A stretch of DNA of 63,404 nucleotides from Mycobacteriaceae bacterium (GCA_903970145.1 CAJCHO010000125.1:1-63404); one strand, 5' to 3'. Numbered from the stretch's first letter, positions 18,268 to 28,766 are shown. Numbers and translations are program-made. The notes: generated from the sequence alone by a model not told the origin.

Positions 18268-19719
18268 ATGTCCCCTGCCACCAAGACGATTCGCCAGAAA
18301 CCCGACGCTGTCCTCACCGATATCGTCGACTATGTGACCAAGTACCGCATCGATTCGAAGCTCGCGTTTTCGACCGCGCGCAGCTGCCTGATCGACACGC
18401 TGGGCTGCGGTCTCGAAGCGCTCGAGTACCCCGCATGCACGAAGCTGCTCGGCCCGATAGTTCCGGGGACGGTCGTTCCCAACGGTGCCAAGGTACCCGG
18501 CACGCAGTTCCAGCTCGATCCGGTACAGGCCGCGTTCAATATCGGCGCGATGATCCGCTGGCTCGATTTCAACGACACCTGGCTCGCCGCCGAATGGGGA
18601 CACCCCTCGGACAATCTCGGCGGGATACTGGCTACTGCCGACTGGCTCTCGCGTAATGCGATCGCCCAGGGCAAGCCGCCCCTGCTGATGAAGGACGTGC
18701 TCGTCGCTATGATCAAGGCGCATGAGATCCAGGGATGCATCGCACTCGAGAATTCGTTCAACAAGGTGGGACTTGACCACGTGCTGCTGGTCAAGCTCGC
18801 CTCCACCGCCGTGGTCGGCGAAATGCTCGGACTGTCGCGCAAGGAGCTCATCAACGCGGTCTCGCTGGCCCTCGTCGACGGCCAGTCGCTGCGCACCTAT
18901 CGTCATTCTCCCAATACCGGTTCACGCAAGAGCTGGGCCGCGGGCGACGCGACTTCGCGGGCGGTGCGCTTAGCGCTGATCGCGCGAACCGGCGAGATGG
19001 GCTATCCCACCGTCCTGACGGCCAAGACCTGGGGCTTTTACGACGTGCTCTTCAAGGGCCAGCCCTTCAAGTTCCAGCGTCCTTATGGCAGCTATGTCAT
19101 GGAGAACGTGCTCTTCAAGATCTCGTTTCCTGCCGAATTCCACTCGCAGACAGCGGTCGAAGCGGCGATGACTCTGCATCAGCAGCTCGCGAAGGCGGGC
19201 AAGACCGCACAGGACATCAAGAAGGTGACGATCCGCACCCACGAGGCCTGCATTCGCATCATCGACAAGAAGGGACCCCTGAATAATCCGGCCGATCGCG
19301 ACCACTGCATCCAGTACATGGTCGCCGTTCCACTGCTGTTCGGACGCCTCACGGCGGCCGATTACGAGGACGGTATCGCGGCCGATCCACGCATCGACGC
19401 CCTGCGCGACAAGATCGTCTGCGTTGAGGACAAGTCATTCACGCGCGATTATCACGATCCCGAGAAGCGCTCCATTGCCAACGGCCTGACCGTCGAGTTG
19501 AACGACGGGCGCAAGCTCAAGGAAGTAGTCGTCGAATATCCGATTGGTCACAAGCGCCGGCGCAAGGATGGCATCCCACTGCTCGAAGCCAAGTTCCGCA
19601 CCAATCTTGCGCGGCGATTCCCGACGCGCCAGCAGGAGCGCATACTGGCCGTCTCGCTCGACCAGAAGGCTCTCGAAGCCATGCCGGTTCACGAATATGT
19701 CGATCTGTACGTGATTTGA
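18268..19719 (+). CDS. prpD: 2-methylcitrate dehydratase (MmgE/PrpD family)
   Basis: A 483-residue cofactor-free dehydratase that converts 2-methylcitrate to 2-methylaconitate. Family blocks include [19 protein letters not shown], the active-site helix region [40 protein letters not shown], and the C-terminal [12 protein letters not shown]. Length matches E. coli PrpD (483 residues). With acnA just downstream to hydrate methylaconitate, the 2-methylcitrate cycle is complete without acnD and prpF. No prpR activator gene is visible. Confidence 0.95.
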   Translation: MSPATKTIRQKPDAVLTDIVDYVTKYRIDSKLAFSTARSCLIDTLGCGLEALEYPACTKLLGPIVPGTVVPNGAKVPGTQFQLDPVQAAFNIGAMIRWLDFNDTWLAAEWGHPSDNLGGILATADWLSRNAIAQGKPPLLMKDVLVAMIKAHEIQGCIALENSFNKVGLDHVLLVKLASTAVVGEMLGLSRKELINAVSLALVDGQSLRTYRHSPNTGSRKSWAAGDATSRAVRLALIARTGEMGYPTVLTAKTWGFYDVLFKGQPFKFQRPYGSYVMENVLFKISFPAEFHSQTAVEAAMTLHQQLAKAGKTAQDIKKVTIRTHEACIRIIDKKGPLNNPADRDHCIQYMVAVPLLFGRLTAADYEDGIAADPRIDALRDKIVCVEDKSFTRDYHDPEKRSIANGLTVELNDGRKLKEVVVEYPIGHKRRRKDGIPLLEAKFRTNLARRFPTRQQERILAVSLDQKALEAMPVHEYVDLYVI

Positions 19720-19814
19720 TGAAACTCGCCGGCCGCCGATCGCAGGCGCGGCAAACCGTTGCAAGCGGCTGGTGATGTCGTGCGAATTGGAAGATAAACT
19801 GTGAGGGATATGTC

Positions 19815-22514
19815 ATGAGTCACAACACGCTAAATACCCTGAAGGAGTTCAAGATCGGCAGCAAGAGCGGCCAGTTCTATTCACTGCCGGCACTCGGCAA
19901 GGCGCTCAACAGGGACCTCTCGCGTCTGCCCGTGTCGATCCGCATTGTGCTCGAATCGGTGCTGCGCAATTGCGACGGCAAGAAAGTTACCGAAGAGCAC
20001 GTGCGTGAGCTGGCCGGCTGGAAGCCGACCGCCGAGCGTACTGCCGAGATTCCGTTTGTGGTCGCGCGTATCGTGCTGCAGGACTTCACCGGTGTGCCCC
20101 TTTTGGCCGACCTGGCTGCCATGCGCGGCGTCGCCAGTCGCATGGGCAAGGATCCCAAGAAGATCGAACCCCTCGTACCAGTCGATCTGGTCGTCGATCA
20201 CTCGGTGCAGATCGACTATTTCCGCACCCCGAATGCGCTCGATCTGAACATGAAGCTCGAGTTCCAGCGCAATCGCGAGCGCTATCAGTTCATGAAGTGG
20301 GGCATGCAGGCCTTCGATACCTTCAAGGTAGTGCCACCGGGCATCGGCATCGTGCATCAGGTCAATCTCGAGTATCTCGCGCGCGGTGTGCACAAGAAGG
20401 GCTCGCTCTACTATCCCGACACCCTCGTTGGCACCGACAGCCACACGACGATGATCAATGGTATTGGCGTGGTCGGCTGGGGTGTCGGTGGCATTGAGGC
20501 CGAGGCCGGCATGCTGGGCCAGCCGGTCTACTTCCTCACGCCTGATGTGGTGGGCGTGCATCTGAAGGGCAAGCTGCGCGGCGGTGTTACGGCGACCGAC
20601 CTGGTACTGACCGTGACCGAGTTGCTGCGCCGTGCCAAGGTGGTCGGCAAATTCGTCGAATTCTTTGGGGAAGGCACCGCCTCGCTGGCGCTGCCGGATC
20701 GCGCCACGATCGCCAACATGGCACCGGAATACGGCGCGACCATGGGCTTTTTCCCGGTCGATGACAAAACCATCAGCTACCTGCAGGGAACCGGTCGCAC
20801 CAGCGACGAGATCGCCGCCTTTGAGGCCTATTTCAAGGCGCAGAACCTGTTTGGCGTGCCCAGGGCCGGCAGCATCGACTACAGCAGCACGCTCGAGCTT
20901 GACCTCGGCAGTGTCGCGCCCTCGCTTGCCGGACCCAAGCGGCCCCAGGATCGCATAGAACTTGGCAACGTCAAGAAGACCTTTGGCTCGCTGTTTTCCA
21001 AACCGGTCGCCGAAAACGGCTTTAACAAGCCGGCCGGTGAGCTCAATCGCGCCTATCGCACCAGCGACGGGCTCGAGCTGCATAACGGCGATGTGCTGAT
21101 CGCCGCGATCACGTCCTGCACCAACACCTCGAATCCGAGCGTACTGCTGGCAGCGGGATTGATGGCCAAAAAGGCAGTTGAGCGCGGCCTGAGCGTCAAA
21201 CCACATATCAAGACTTCCCTTGCCCCCGGCAGTCGCGTAGTGACCGATTACCTGACCAAGACCAAGCTTCTGCCCTATCTCGAGAAGCTCGGCTTTGGTG
21301 TAACCGCCTATGGCTGCACGACCTGCATCGGCAATGCGGGTGACCTCACAGCACCGCTTAACGAGGCCATCACCAAGAACGATCTGATCTGCGCGGCCGT
21401 GCTGTCGGGCAATCGCAACTTCGAGGCACGCATTCATCCCAATATCAAAGCCAACTTCCTCGCCTCGCCACCGCTCGTGGTCGCCTACGCGATCGCCGGC
21501 AATGTGCTCACCGATCTGATGACCGAGCCGCTGGGCAAGGGCAAGAAGGGCGAGGACGTATTCATCGGCGACATCTGGCCCACCAGCGAGGAAATCGACG
21601 CGCTTTTGAAGAGCGCCATGGATCCCAAGACTTTTCGCACGCTCTATGGTTCGCTCACCAAGGACGGCGACTTGTGGAGTCAGGTTCCCTCGGCCTCCGG
21701 TCAGGTGTACAACTGGCCGGGTTCGACCTACATTGCCGAGCCGCCGTTTTTTGAGCACTTCGCAATGCAGCCGGGCGCATCAGCCACCGGCATCAAGGGC
21801 GCGCGCGCGCTCGGCATCTTTGGCGACTCGGTAACGACCGACCATATTTCTCCAGCCGGATCGATCAAGGAAAGTTCGCCCGCCGGACAATACCTGGTTG
21901 AGCACGGTGTGACCAAGGTCGACTTCAACAGCTATGGCGCCAGGCGCGGCAATCACGACGTCATGATGCGCGGCACCTTTGCCAATGTGCGCATCAAGAA
22001 CCTGATGATTCCGGCAGCAGCCGACGGTGCCCGCGTGGAAGGTGGCGTCACGCTGTTCCAGCCGGGTGGCCAACAGCTGTCGATCTACGATGCAGCCATG
22101 CGCTATATCGCGGCCGGTGTACCCACCATCGTCTTTGGTGGCGAGGAGTATGGTACCGGCTCGTCGCGCGACTGGGCCGCCAAGGGTACCCAGCTCCTGG
22201 GAGTCAAGGCGGTCATCGCGCGCAGCTTCGAGCGCATCCATCGCTCGAACCTGGTGGGTATGGGAGTTCTGCCCTTGCAGTTCAAGGGCAGCGACTCCGC
22301 GCAGGCGCTCGGCATCTCCGGTACCGAGACTTTCGATCTTGAGATTCCCGGTACAATCCGTCCGCAGATGGAAGTCACGCTGATCGTCAATCGCGCGGAC
22401 GGCAAGCAACAGCGCGTTGCGCTTTTGCTGCGCATCGACACTCCGATCGAAGTCGATTACTTTCACCACGGCGGGATCCTGCCTTACGTGTTGCGCCAGC
22501 TGCTCGCGGCCTGA
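19815..22514 (+). CDS. acnA: Aconitate hydratase AcnA
   Basis: An 899-residue AcnA/IRP1-type aconitase that interconverts citrate and isocitrate and probably also hydrates 2-methylaconitate. The 4Fe-4S ligands are C435 ([10 protein letters not shown]) and C501/C504 ([10 protein letters not shown]), matching the numbering of E. coli AcnA. The swivelling fourth domain is present ([34 protein letters not shown]). The N-terminus ([20 protein letters not shown]) is AcnA-like, not AcnD-like. It lies 95 nt after prpD and 68 nt before the next gene. It serves both the TCA cycle and, by position, propionate oxidation. Confidence 0.96.
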   Translation: MSHNTLNTLKEFKIGSKSGQFYSLPALGKALNRDLSRLPVSIRIVLESVLRNCDGKKVTEEHVRELAGWKPTAERTAEIPFVVARIVLQDFTGVPLLADLAAMRGVASRMGKDPKKIEPLVPVDLVVDHSVQIDYFRTPNALDLNMKLEFQRNRERYQFMKWGMQAFDTFKVVPPGIGIVHQVNLEYLARGVHKKGSLYYPDTLVGTDSHTTMINGIGVVGWGVGGIEAEAGMLGQPVYFLTPDVVGVHLKGKLRGGVTATDLVLTVTELLRRAKVVGKFVEFFGEGTASLALPDRATIANMAPEYGATMGFFPVDDKTISYLQGTGRTSDEIAAFEAYFKAQNLFGVPRAGSIDYSSTLELDLGSVAPSLAGPKRPQDRIELGNVKKTFGSLFSKPVAENGFNKPAGELNRAYRTSDGLELHNGDVLIAAITSCTNTSNPSVLLAAGLMAKKAVERGLSVKPHIKTSLAPGSRVVTDYLTKTKLLPYLEKLGFGVTAYGCTTCIGNAGDLTAPLNEAITKNDLICAAVLSGNRNFEARIHPNIKANFLASPPLVVAYAIAGNVLTDLMTEPLGKGKKGEDVFIGDIWPTSEEIDALLKSAMDPKTFRTLYGSLTKDGDLWSQVPSASGQVYNWPGSTYIAEPPFFEHFAMQPGASATGIKGARALGIFGDSVTTDHISPAGSIKESSPAGQYLVEHGVTKVDFNSYGARRGNHDVMMRGTFANVRIKNLMIPAAADGARVEGGVTLFQPGGQQLSIYDAAMRYIAAGVPTIVFGGEEYGTGSSRDWAAKGTQLLGVKAVIARSFERIHRSNLVGMGVLPLQFKGSDSAQALGISGTETFDLEIPGTIRPQMEVTLIVNRADGKQQRVALLLRIDTPIEVDYFHHGGILPYVLRQLLAA

Positions 22515-22582
22515 TCGGGCGACGGCGAGCGCGCTGCACCCGCCGGTTTCTGTCTATAGGCGCGAGGCATGGGAAGCAGCAC

Positions 22583-23746
22583 ATGAAACGAGGTCGCAAC
22601 AAGTCCGCATTGCCGCGCTTGTCCCGCGATGCCGAAGGACTGGTCAGTCTCGCGCAGGGACTGGCCAATTCCGGCAGTCTGTACGAAGAACGCTTTTGGG
22701 ATGCGCGCCTGTCGGCGGCACTTGACCACGTGTTCGAGGCAGGTTCGGACGCGACGCTCGACGCGGCGCTCGACCATCTCTATACGACCCTGCCTGGTGC
22801 CTACGACGTGCTCATCGAGCTCGCTGAAGCGCACGCCGACTGCGTCGAACTCGACGGGCACGACGTCCTGCTTGTCGCGGCACCCATACTTGCCTGGTCC
22901 AAATATGCGATCTACTCCGGACCTCTCAAGGCAGACGCGGTGCAGACGCTCGGCGCGCATCTGTATGGCCATATCGCTGCCGAGGCAGTACGCATCGCAC
23001 TATCTCCCTACCTGTACTCGATTGACCAATTGCCGCGCAGTCTGATGGCCACGCGCAATCTCGCGCTCGAACTCGCGCGCAGTGCCTTGAGCGAGAGCGC
23101 GGCACGCGCACCGGCGCGTATGCCCGAAACTGCGCCACTATTGGCCGATACGCGCTATCTCCTGGCCGCCTTCGTGGTGCCGCACGGCAAGGCCTTGTTC
23201 CGCTGGCAGGAACAAGGCAATCGCGAGCAGATCCTGGAGCGCTGGCGCACGCAGGGACTGCCCAACATCCAGGCGTTACTGCCCGGTTGCGTGGTCGATA
23301 CGCTGCTGCCTGACGGCTATCACGTGGCCTGTCGCGAAGCCGATCGTGCCGTTCGTCCCTACTCGCTGTCGGCGGCCTTCGCCTTTTTGACGGCGGCGCT
23401 TGATCTGGGCAGTGACCAATTGCGTGCGGTGATCGCGCCGTTTGGCAAGGAACGAGCCGAGGAATACCGGATCGCCTTCACCCGGCGCCAGAGCGATGAA
23501 GTGGTGCATGGCGTTGTCTGGCCGATTTACGGACGCGAGGATGGACCCGAGGGCGAAGGCCCGACCGACCATATTATCGATCTGCTGCGCGCCCAGGGCA
23601 TCACTGACTCCCTGGTCCTCGAGCAGCTCTTTCCGCTTGAGTTCTGCGATGACTGCGGCGCACCTCTGTTCGCCGATCCACAAGGCGAGTTGGTGCATGC
23701 CGAGCTGCCCGACGAGGCCGAACCACCAACCGCGCACCTGCATTGA
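22583..23746 (+). CDS. Conserved DUF2863-like protein downstream of acnA
   Basis: A 387-residue soluble protein. It opens with a basic tail (MKRGRNKSALPRLSRDAEGL) and continues as a mixed alpha/beta protein without signal peptide or membrane helix. The C-terminal part contains LEFCDDCGAPLFADPQGE, a CxxC pair resembling half of a zinc ribbon, preceded by GREDGPEGEGPTDHIIDLL. Overall features fit the DUF2863 family of Burkholderiales as I remember it; I am moderately sure. Function unknown. The next gene (MFS) begins with a TTG overlapping this stop codon, so the two are likely translationally coupled. Confidence 0.7.
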   Translation: MKRGRNKSALPRLSRDAEGLVSLAQGLANSGSLYEERFWDARLSAALDHVFEAGSDATLDAALDHLYTTLPGAYDVLIELAEAHADCVELDGHDVLLVAAPILAWSKYAIYSGPLKADAVQTLGAHLYGHIAAEAVRIALSPYLYSIDQLPRSLMATRNLALELARSALSESAARAPARMPETAPLLADTRYLLAAFVVPHGKALFRWQEQGNREQILERWRTQGLPNIQALLPGCVVDTLLPDGYHVACREADRAVRPYSLSAAFAFLTAALDLGSDQLRAVIAPFGKERAEEYRIAFTRRQSDEVVHGVVWPIYGREDGPEGEGPTDHIIDLLRAQGITDSLVLEQLFPLEFCDDCGAPLFADPQGELVHAELPDEAEPPTAHLH

Positions 23747-25266
23747 GCGCAGCGGCAAGCCCGGCAGCACCGTCCCCTGACGGGCGCCCCCCGGAATATC
23801 TCGGCGACGCGGCAGTCCGCTCGATCATCATTGGTCTGATGCTGGCCATCCTCCTGGGTGCGCTCGATCAGACCATTGTTTCGGTCGCGCTGGCCCGCAT
23901 GGCGGAGGATCTGCACGGATTCGAGCTGCTCGCCTGGGTGGTATCGAGCTACCTGGTCGCCTCAACCGTGGTCACGCCGATCTACGGCAAGCTTGGCGAC
24001 CTTTTCGGTCGGCGCCTGATGCTCTCGTGTGCGCTGTGCGTGTTCCTGCTCGCCTCGGTCGGCTGCGCGCTGGCGCAGACCATGGGACAAATGATCGCGG
24101 CGCGCGTCATCCAGGGGCTCGGTGGTGGTGGCCTGATCTCGATCGCCCAGACCATCATCGCTGACGTCGTGCCCTTACGCGAACGCGGTCGCTACCAGGG
24201 CTATATCAGTGGCGTATTCGCCCTGTCCTCGGTAACCGGACCGGTGGTCGGCGGCCTGCTCACCCACTACCTGTCGTGGCGCTGGTGCTTCTGGATCAAC
24301 CTGCCCCTTGGTCTGGCCGCCCTCCTTATCTCGCGTCGTGCGCTTGCCCTCCTGCCGGTTCCCGGCGTGCGGCGCCCGATCGATTATCTCGGGGCCGTGC
24401 TCCTGACAACCGCACTGACGACGCTACTGATCGGCATCACGCGCACCGGACATGGCGATGCCTGGAATAGCAGCGCGATCCTCGAGCTCTATGGCACTGC
24501 AATCGTCTTTGCTACGCTTTTTGTGATCTGGGAGAAGCGCGCACGCGAACCCCTGGTGCCGCTGCATCTGTTTCGGAACCGGGCAGTCACCCTGTGCTGC
24601 GTGATCCTGTTTCTTGGTTTCTTCAACCTGATCGGCATGGCTGTCCTCATGCCGCTACGCTTTCAGATAGTCGCCGAAGCACCCGCCAACGTGGCCGCCT
24701 GGCGCCTCGTACCGATGTCGCTCATGATTCCCTGCGGAGCGTTCGTGGCCGGGCGCCTGATGATGAAAAGCGGACGCTATCGTCCGACCCAGCTGGTCGG
24801 CGCGGCACTGGTGCCCATCATGCTCGCCGCGCTCGCCTGGGTAGACGTGCGCTCGGTCTGGCCGTGCGCCCTGATCATGGCCGGCGCGGGAATCGCCATC
24901 GGGCTGCAGTTCCCCTCGGCGCTCGTTGCGGTGCAGAATTCGGTGCCCTACGAGCACCTCGGAATTGCCACGGCGACGACCGCCTTCTCGCGCTCTCTAG
25001 GCGGGGCAATCGGAATTGCCCTCTTGAGCTCAGTCCTGCTCGCGACCCTGCATGCAAACGCTGGCAGCGCTTACGGCGGCGTCAATACGCTGCATGACAT
25101 GCTCACCGAGATTGCCAGCGGCAGCGCAGCCACACGCGCCGAACTGCACGCCACTACCGATGCCGCGTTCGGCCACATCTTTCTGGTCGGCGCCGCGATC
25201 GCCCTGATCGCGCCCGTGCTGGCCTGGTTCGTCCCGGACCGGGCGCTGCGGGGCCGCGCGGGTTAG
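23743..25266 (+). CDS. MFS drug-resistance-type transporter (DHA2/EmrB family, 14 TM)
   Basis: A 507-residue transporter of the 14-helix drug:H+ antiporter-2 family. Visible motifs are LDQTIVSVALARM in TM1 (the DHA2 motif D1 region), GKLGDLFGRRLM (motif A) after TM2, and GPVVGGLL in the motif C region. The only sensible start is TTG at 23743, overlapping the upstream stop as TTGA; the first ATG would remove much of TM1. No emrA-like adaptor or TetR-type regulator is adjacent, so it probably exports alone. Substrate unknown. Confidence 0.88.
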   Translation: MSAAASPAAPSPDGRPPEYLGDAAVRSIIIGLMLAILLGALDQTIVSVALARMAEDLHGFELLAWVVSSYLVASTVVTPIYGKLGDLFGRRLMLSCALCVFLLASVGCALAQTMGQMIAARVIQGLGGGGLISIAQTIIADVVPLRERGRYQGYISGVFALSSVTGPVVGGLLTHYLSWRWCFWINLPLGLAALLISRRALALLPVPGVRRPIDYLGAVLLTTALTTLLIGITRTGHGDAWNSSAILELYGTAIVFATLFVIWEKRAREPLVPLHLFRNRAVTLCCVILFLGFFNLIGMAVLMPLRFQIVAEAPANVAAWRLVPMSLMIPCGAFVAGRLMMKSGRYRPTQLVGAALVPIMLAALAWVDVRSVWPCALIMAGAGIAIGLQFPSALVAVQNSVPYEHLGIATATTAFSRSLGGAIGIALLSSVLLATLHANAGSAYGGVNTLHDMLTEIASGSAATRAELHATTDAAFGHIFLVGAAIALIAPVLAWFVPDRALRGRAG

Positions 25267-25296
25267 ACCGCGCGTGGGCTCCGCATCATCGAACCA

Positions 25297-25752
25297 TCAG
25301 TTCGGATCGAAGTGAACGCGCTTGAGCTGCCCGCGCAGCTCTCCGTTCGGATTGGCGGCTGTGTGGATATTGAAGTACCAGTTCCCCGCAGCCAGTTGTG
25401 CTGCCTGGTCATCGGTGATCACGGTCTCGCCTTCGATCGGGCTGTCAAACGGCGGGGTTAGGGCAACCACGACGCCGGCATTGGTGCCAATGGGCGCCGG
25501 TCCGTGAAAGTGCGCCGCGGTCGCTGGACCGGTCAGACCAGTGTAGGTGATCTTCCAGTGAAATATCTTGGTGCGGGTCTGAAAGCTGACCTCGACTTTG
25601 CCGACTCCAGGAGCGCCGCGCGGTGGCACTTCGCTCACACCATTGAGGTCACCCTTGTAGACGAGGGTCTCCCCTTTATTGGGCAGGTAGCTGCACGCAG
25701 CCAGCGCCAGCACCAACAGGCCCTGGCCAATTGCCAATGAGATTCTTCTCAC
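25297..25752 (-). CDS. CHRD-domain lipoprotein
   Basis: A 151-residue lipoprotein beginning at a GTG with GAGGAG 5 nt upstream. The signal peptide ends in the lipobox LAAC with the lipidated C20. The rest is one CHRD domain: LNGVSEVPPRGAPGVGKVEV, HFHGPAPIGTNAGVV and a final WYFNIHTAANPNGELRGQL. CHRD domains occur in eukaryotic chordin and in many bacterial envelope proteins; the bacterial role is unclear. It is convergent with the MFS gene (30-nt gap). Cell-envelope location is inferred from the lipobox. Confidence 0.88.
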   Translation of the reverse strand: MRRISLAIGQGLLVLALAACSYLPNKGETLVYKGDLNGVSEVPPRGAPGVGKVEVSFQTRTKIFHWKITYTGLTGPATAAHFHGPAPIGTNAGVVVALTPPFDSPIEGETVITDDQAAQLAAGNWYFNIHTAANPNGELRGQLKRVHFDPN

Positions 25753-25835
25753 AGACGCTCCTCTTATTATCTTGGTTTAATAGTGATCGCCACTCCGATC
25801 GGCGCCTATTGTGCCACGCCATGGTGACGCAATCA

Positions 25836-26972
25836 CTACATCTGCGCGCGATCCGCGAGATATTGTGCGATAGGCAGCAAAATCGCCGCGCCGAGGCGTT
25901 TGCTGCGCGCACCATCCCAGCCACGTTGGGAATCGGGCAGATTGGCGTTGTCCTTAAACGGCATTTCCAGCGTAAGGGAAAGACAGCCAAATTCGTGCCC
26001 GACCCATTTTGAAGCGAGTTTTAGCGCTTCGGTGCTGTGCTTGTCGCGCGGATAGCCAAAGCGGTCCTGGAAATCGGGACTGGCGTTTTTGAAATTGGCG
26101 ATGAAGCTCGCCTGGCTGTCGGCCAGTGCTTGCGTGAAACCGGGCACCATGTCGTTTCCGGCCACAAATACATAAGGCAGCGCCTCATCGCCGTGGGCGT
26201 CAACGAACAGTGCCACGCCCTCCTTCTGCATGGCCGCGCGCACCAGCCAGACCTCGGGGCTGCGCTCGCGGCTTGGCTCAAGCCACTCCCGGTTCAGGTT
26301 GGCACCCGCGGCGTTGGTGCGCAGATTGCCGCGTACTGCGCCGTCCGGATTCATATTGGGTACGACGCAAAAGCGCGCGCTGCCAAGCAAGGTGCGGCTC
26401 ACGGGATCCGCGCCATCGAGCAGTCGCTCGAGCAGGCCTTCGACGAACCACTCGGCCATGGTCTCGCCCGGATGCTGGCGCGCGATGATCCACACGCGCG
26501 GAGCCTGGGCCTGTCGGGACCCCAGATAGAGGATATCCAGATCACGCCCATCGACGGTAGCGCCGAGGCGTTGCTGCTCGACGCCCGGAGCCGCCCCGAT
26601 TCGGCCAATCAGTTCGAGATGGCGCTCCCACGAATAGGGTTCGAAATAGGCGTAGTAGATCGCGTCAGCGGCCGGCGTATGCTGCCACTCGAGCACACCG
26701 TCGACCAGGCGCGTGGCGACCCGGAACCAGTTACTGTGATCGTAGGACGCGACCACCGAGTAATCCCGCCAGCCACCCGGATAGGTCGACTGGCCGGCGT
26801 TGGTCAGACGCACCGTAATGGGCGTGTCCCGCACGCCGGCCACGCGAAAATGGAACCATTGCGTAAAATCGGCATGGCTGTCGGCGCGAATGCGCAGCGA
26901 GATGTCATCAGGCTGCTCGCAGCGATCCACCAGGATCGCGCCGGAATCGAAATTGCTTGAAATACTGATCAT
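25836..26972 (-). CDS. M14-family carboxypeptidase of the cytosolic carboxypeptidase (CCP) type
   Basis: A 378-residue zinc carboxypeptidase. Residues about 1-125 form the beta-sandwich N-domain typical of CCPs (FDSGAILVDRCEQPDDISLR, TPITVRLTNAG, YSWERHLELI). The catalytic domain carries H167 and E170 (RQHPGETMAEW), H260 (DAHGDE) as zinc ligands, substrate arginines in RGNLRTNAAGANLNREW, and catalytic E336 in LSLTLEMPF. No signal peptide, so cytoplasmic. Eukaryotic CCPs remove glutamate from tubulin tails; bacterial substrates are unknown. ATG 26972 is preferred over an upstream GTG because the protein then begins as family members do. All catalytic residues are present. Confidence 0.9.
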   Translation of the reverse strand: MISISSNFDSGAILVDRCEQPDDISLRIRADSHADFTQWFHFRVAGVRDTPITVRLTNAGQSTYPGGWRDYSVVASYDHSNWFRVATRLVDGVLEWQHTPAADAIYYAYFEPYSWERHLELIGRIGAAPGVEQQRLGATVDGRDLDILYLGSRQAQAPRVWIIARQHPGETMAEWFVEGLLERLLDGADPVSRTLLGSARFCVVPNMNPDGAVRGNLRTNAAGANLNREWLEPSRERSPEVWLVRAAMQKEGVALFVDAHGDEALPYVFVAGNDMVPGFTQALADSQASFIANFKNASPDFQDRFGYPRDKHSTEALKLASKWVGHEFGCLSLTLEMPFKDNANLPDSQRGWDGARSKRLGAAILLPIAQYLADRAQM

Positions 26973-27064
26973 CGAGCCTGCTCTCCCGTCTGCAATCACC
27001 GCCAGGCGCTTGCTGGCGAAGGCTGCATGATACTGAGAACATTGGGCGGGCGCACAGGAGGGGC

Positions 27065-27523
27065 ATGGAAGAGTACTGGGACAATCAATCGCCGCGCTGG
27101 GTGCTCGACACCAACGTGCTGCTCGACTGGCTGATCTTCAGTGATCGCGCCGCGCTGCCTCTGGTAGAGGCCATTGAATCCGGTGCCATCGATCTTGTCT
27201 CCAACGAGTTGTGCCGTCGTGAACTGGCGCGCGTGCTGGCTGAGGCGGACTTGCCTGCCGACGTCAGCCGCCGGGCACGGGCACTGGTGCGCTTCGATGA
27301 GCACGTGACGCTTTATGCCGGGGATCCGGGCGCCGAGGTCCTTCCGCAATGCCGGGACAGCACTGACAAGAAGTTTCTCGAGCTCGCGCGCGACACGCGT
27401 GCGCACGCGCTCGTCACCAAGGACCGTGAGTTGCTGCGCCTGGCGCGCCGAGTCCGCGAGCTGGGCCTGTTCAAGATCATCGATGTCGCAGCGGCCATTC
27501 GACAATTACCCGACAGCCTGTGA
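27065..27523 (+). CDS. PIN-domain putative ribonuclease (toxin-like), no antitoxin seen
   Basis: A 152-residue PIN-domain protein of the putative toxin-antitoxin PIN family. The four metal-binding acidic residues are intact: D15 in WVLDTNVLLDW, E53 in LCRRELARVL, D101 in RDSTDKKFL and D120 in LVTKDRELL. GGAGGGG lies just before the ATG. It is divergent from the M14 gene (92-nt gap) and is followed 34 nt later by an aminotransferase. No AbrB-, RHH- or Phd-type antitoxin gene lies next to it. It may be a housekeeping RNase rather than a toxin. Confidence 0.85.
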   Translation: MEEYWDNQSPRWVLDTNVLLDWLIFSDRAALPLVEAIESGAIDLVSNELCRRELARVLAEADLPADVSRRARALVRFDEHVTLYAGDPGAEVLPQCRDSTDKKFLELARDTRAHALVTKDRELLRLARRVRELGLFKIIDVAAAIRQLPDSL

Positions 27524-27557
27524 TCAAATAGAGATATCGAGAATTGCGTCCCCAGCC

Positions 27558-28766
27558 ATGAGCGCGCGAACCCAGGAACTGACAGCCGAGCTTGACTTGC
27601 GCATACAGAGCAAGCTGCCGCGCGTGGGCACGACCATCTTTACGGTCATGTCAGCGCTTGCCAGCGAACTCAACGCCGTCAATCTCGGCCAGGGATTTCC
27701 AGATTTCTCATGCGACCCGCGTCTGGTAGACGCCGTCGATGCCGCGATGCGGGCCGGATTTAACCAGTACCCTCCCATGACCGGTGTGGCGCTGCTGCGA
27801 GAAGCAGTGGTCGCCAAGATTCGCGCAAGTTATGGGCACGCGTATTCGGTCGACAGCGAGATCACGATCACTGCGGGCGCCACCCAGGCGATCCTGACGG
27901 CGGTACTCGCGCTCGTGCATCCGGGCGACGAAGTCATCGTGCTCGAACCGGTCTACGACAGCTATGTACCGGCCATCCTTCTGGCCGGTGGCATTCCGGT
28001 GCCGGTCGCCATGCGCGCCGCTGGCGCCGGCGGCGCCCGCTTTTGCGTCGACTGGGATGAGGTACGCAGTGCCGTGACCGCGCGCACCCGCGTGATCATG
28101 GTGAATTCGCCGCATAATCCAACAGGGATGGTATTTAGCGCGACCGACCTCTCGCAACTGGCGGCAATCGCCGAGACCCATAATCTGATCGTGATCTCCG
28201 ACGAAGTCTACGAGCACATGGTCTACGATGGGCTCAGTCATCAAAGCGTGGCCTGCCACGAGGGCCTGGCGGCACGCAGCGTACTGATCTCAAGCTTTGG
28301 CAAGACCTTTCATGTGACCGGCTGGAAGGTCGGCTATGTGGCTGCCCCTGCCGTGCTGAGCACCGAATTTCGACGGGTGCACCAGTTCAATGTGTTTACC
28401 GTCAACACACCGATGCAACATGGATTGGCGAGCTATCTGAGCGATCCCACGCCCTACCTCACGCTCGCGGCCTTCTATCAACGCAAACGCGACCTGTTCC
28501 TTGAAGGAATCAAGCGCACCCGGTTTGTTGTCGAGCCGACGGCCGGTACTTATTTTCAACTGGCTTCCTATGCCGGCATCGAGGGGCCCGGGGCAAGCTT
28601 GAACGAGGTCGATTTCTGCCGCTGGCTGGTACGCGAAGTCGGGGTGGCAGCGATCCCGGTGTCTGCCTTTTACGATTTGCCGCGTGAATCGCGCCTGATC
28701 CGCTTTTGCTTTGCGAAACAGGACAGCACTCTGCAGCGCGCGCTCGAGCGCCTCTCAAGTCTTTGA
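27558..28766 (+). CDS. PLP-dependent aminotransferase (class I/II, methionine/aromatic-type)
   Basis: A 402-residue fold-type I aminotransferase. The Schiff-base lysine is K249 in SSFGKTFHVTGWKVGY; PLP contacts are N187 in NSPHNPTG and D215/Y218 in ISDEVYEHMVYDG. The N-terminus SKLPRVGTTIFTVMSALASE and NLGQGFPDF match the YbdL (methionine transaminase) and kynurenine-aminotransferase-like branch. ATG 27558 is used because upstream in-frame codons lie inside the PIN gene and give unrelated sequence. The stop overlaps the next start as TTGA. Exact substrate not determinable; methionine or glutamine is the best guess. Confidence 0.9.
   Translation: MSARTQELTAELDLRIQSKLPRVGTTIFTVMSALASELNAVNLGQGFPDFSCDPRLVDAVDAAMRAGFNQYPPMTGVALLREAVVAKIRASYGHAYSVDSEITITAGATQAILTAVLALVHPGDEVIVLEPVYDSYVPAILLAGGIPVPVAMRAAGAGGARFCVDWDEVRSAVTARTRVIMVNSPHNPTGMVFSATDLSQLAAIAETHNLIVISDEVYEHMVYDGLSHQSVACHEGLAARSVLISSFGKTFHVTGWKVGYVAAPAVLSTEFRRVHQFNVFTVNTPMQHGLASYLSDPTPYLTLAAFYQRKRDLFLEGIKRTRFVVEPTAGTYFQLASYAGIEGPGASLNEVDFCRWLVREVGVAAIPVSAFYDLPRESRLIRFCFAKQDSTLQRALERLSSL

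Noticed and set aside
19881-21758. Long open frame (625 codons) on the minus strand opposite acnA
   Set aside because: It is the mirror of a highly expressed, GC-rich gene; its translation has no family character and acnA is complete and convincing on the other strand.
19815-22514. AcnD (2-methylcitrate dehydratase, Fe-S type)
   Set aside because: The N-terminus and cysteine spacing are those of AcnA, prpD is present to do the dehydration, and no prpF is adjacent.
27065-27523. Complete toxin-antitoxin module
   Set aside because: Only the PIN protein is present; the neighbours are metabolic or peptidase genes and no antitoxin-like frame was found.
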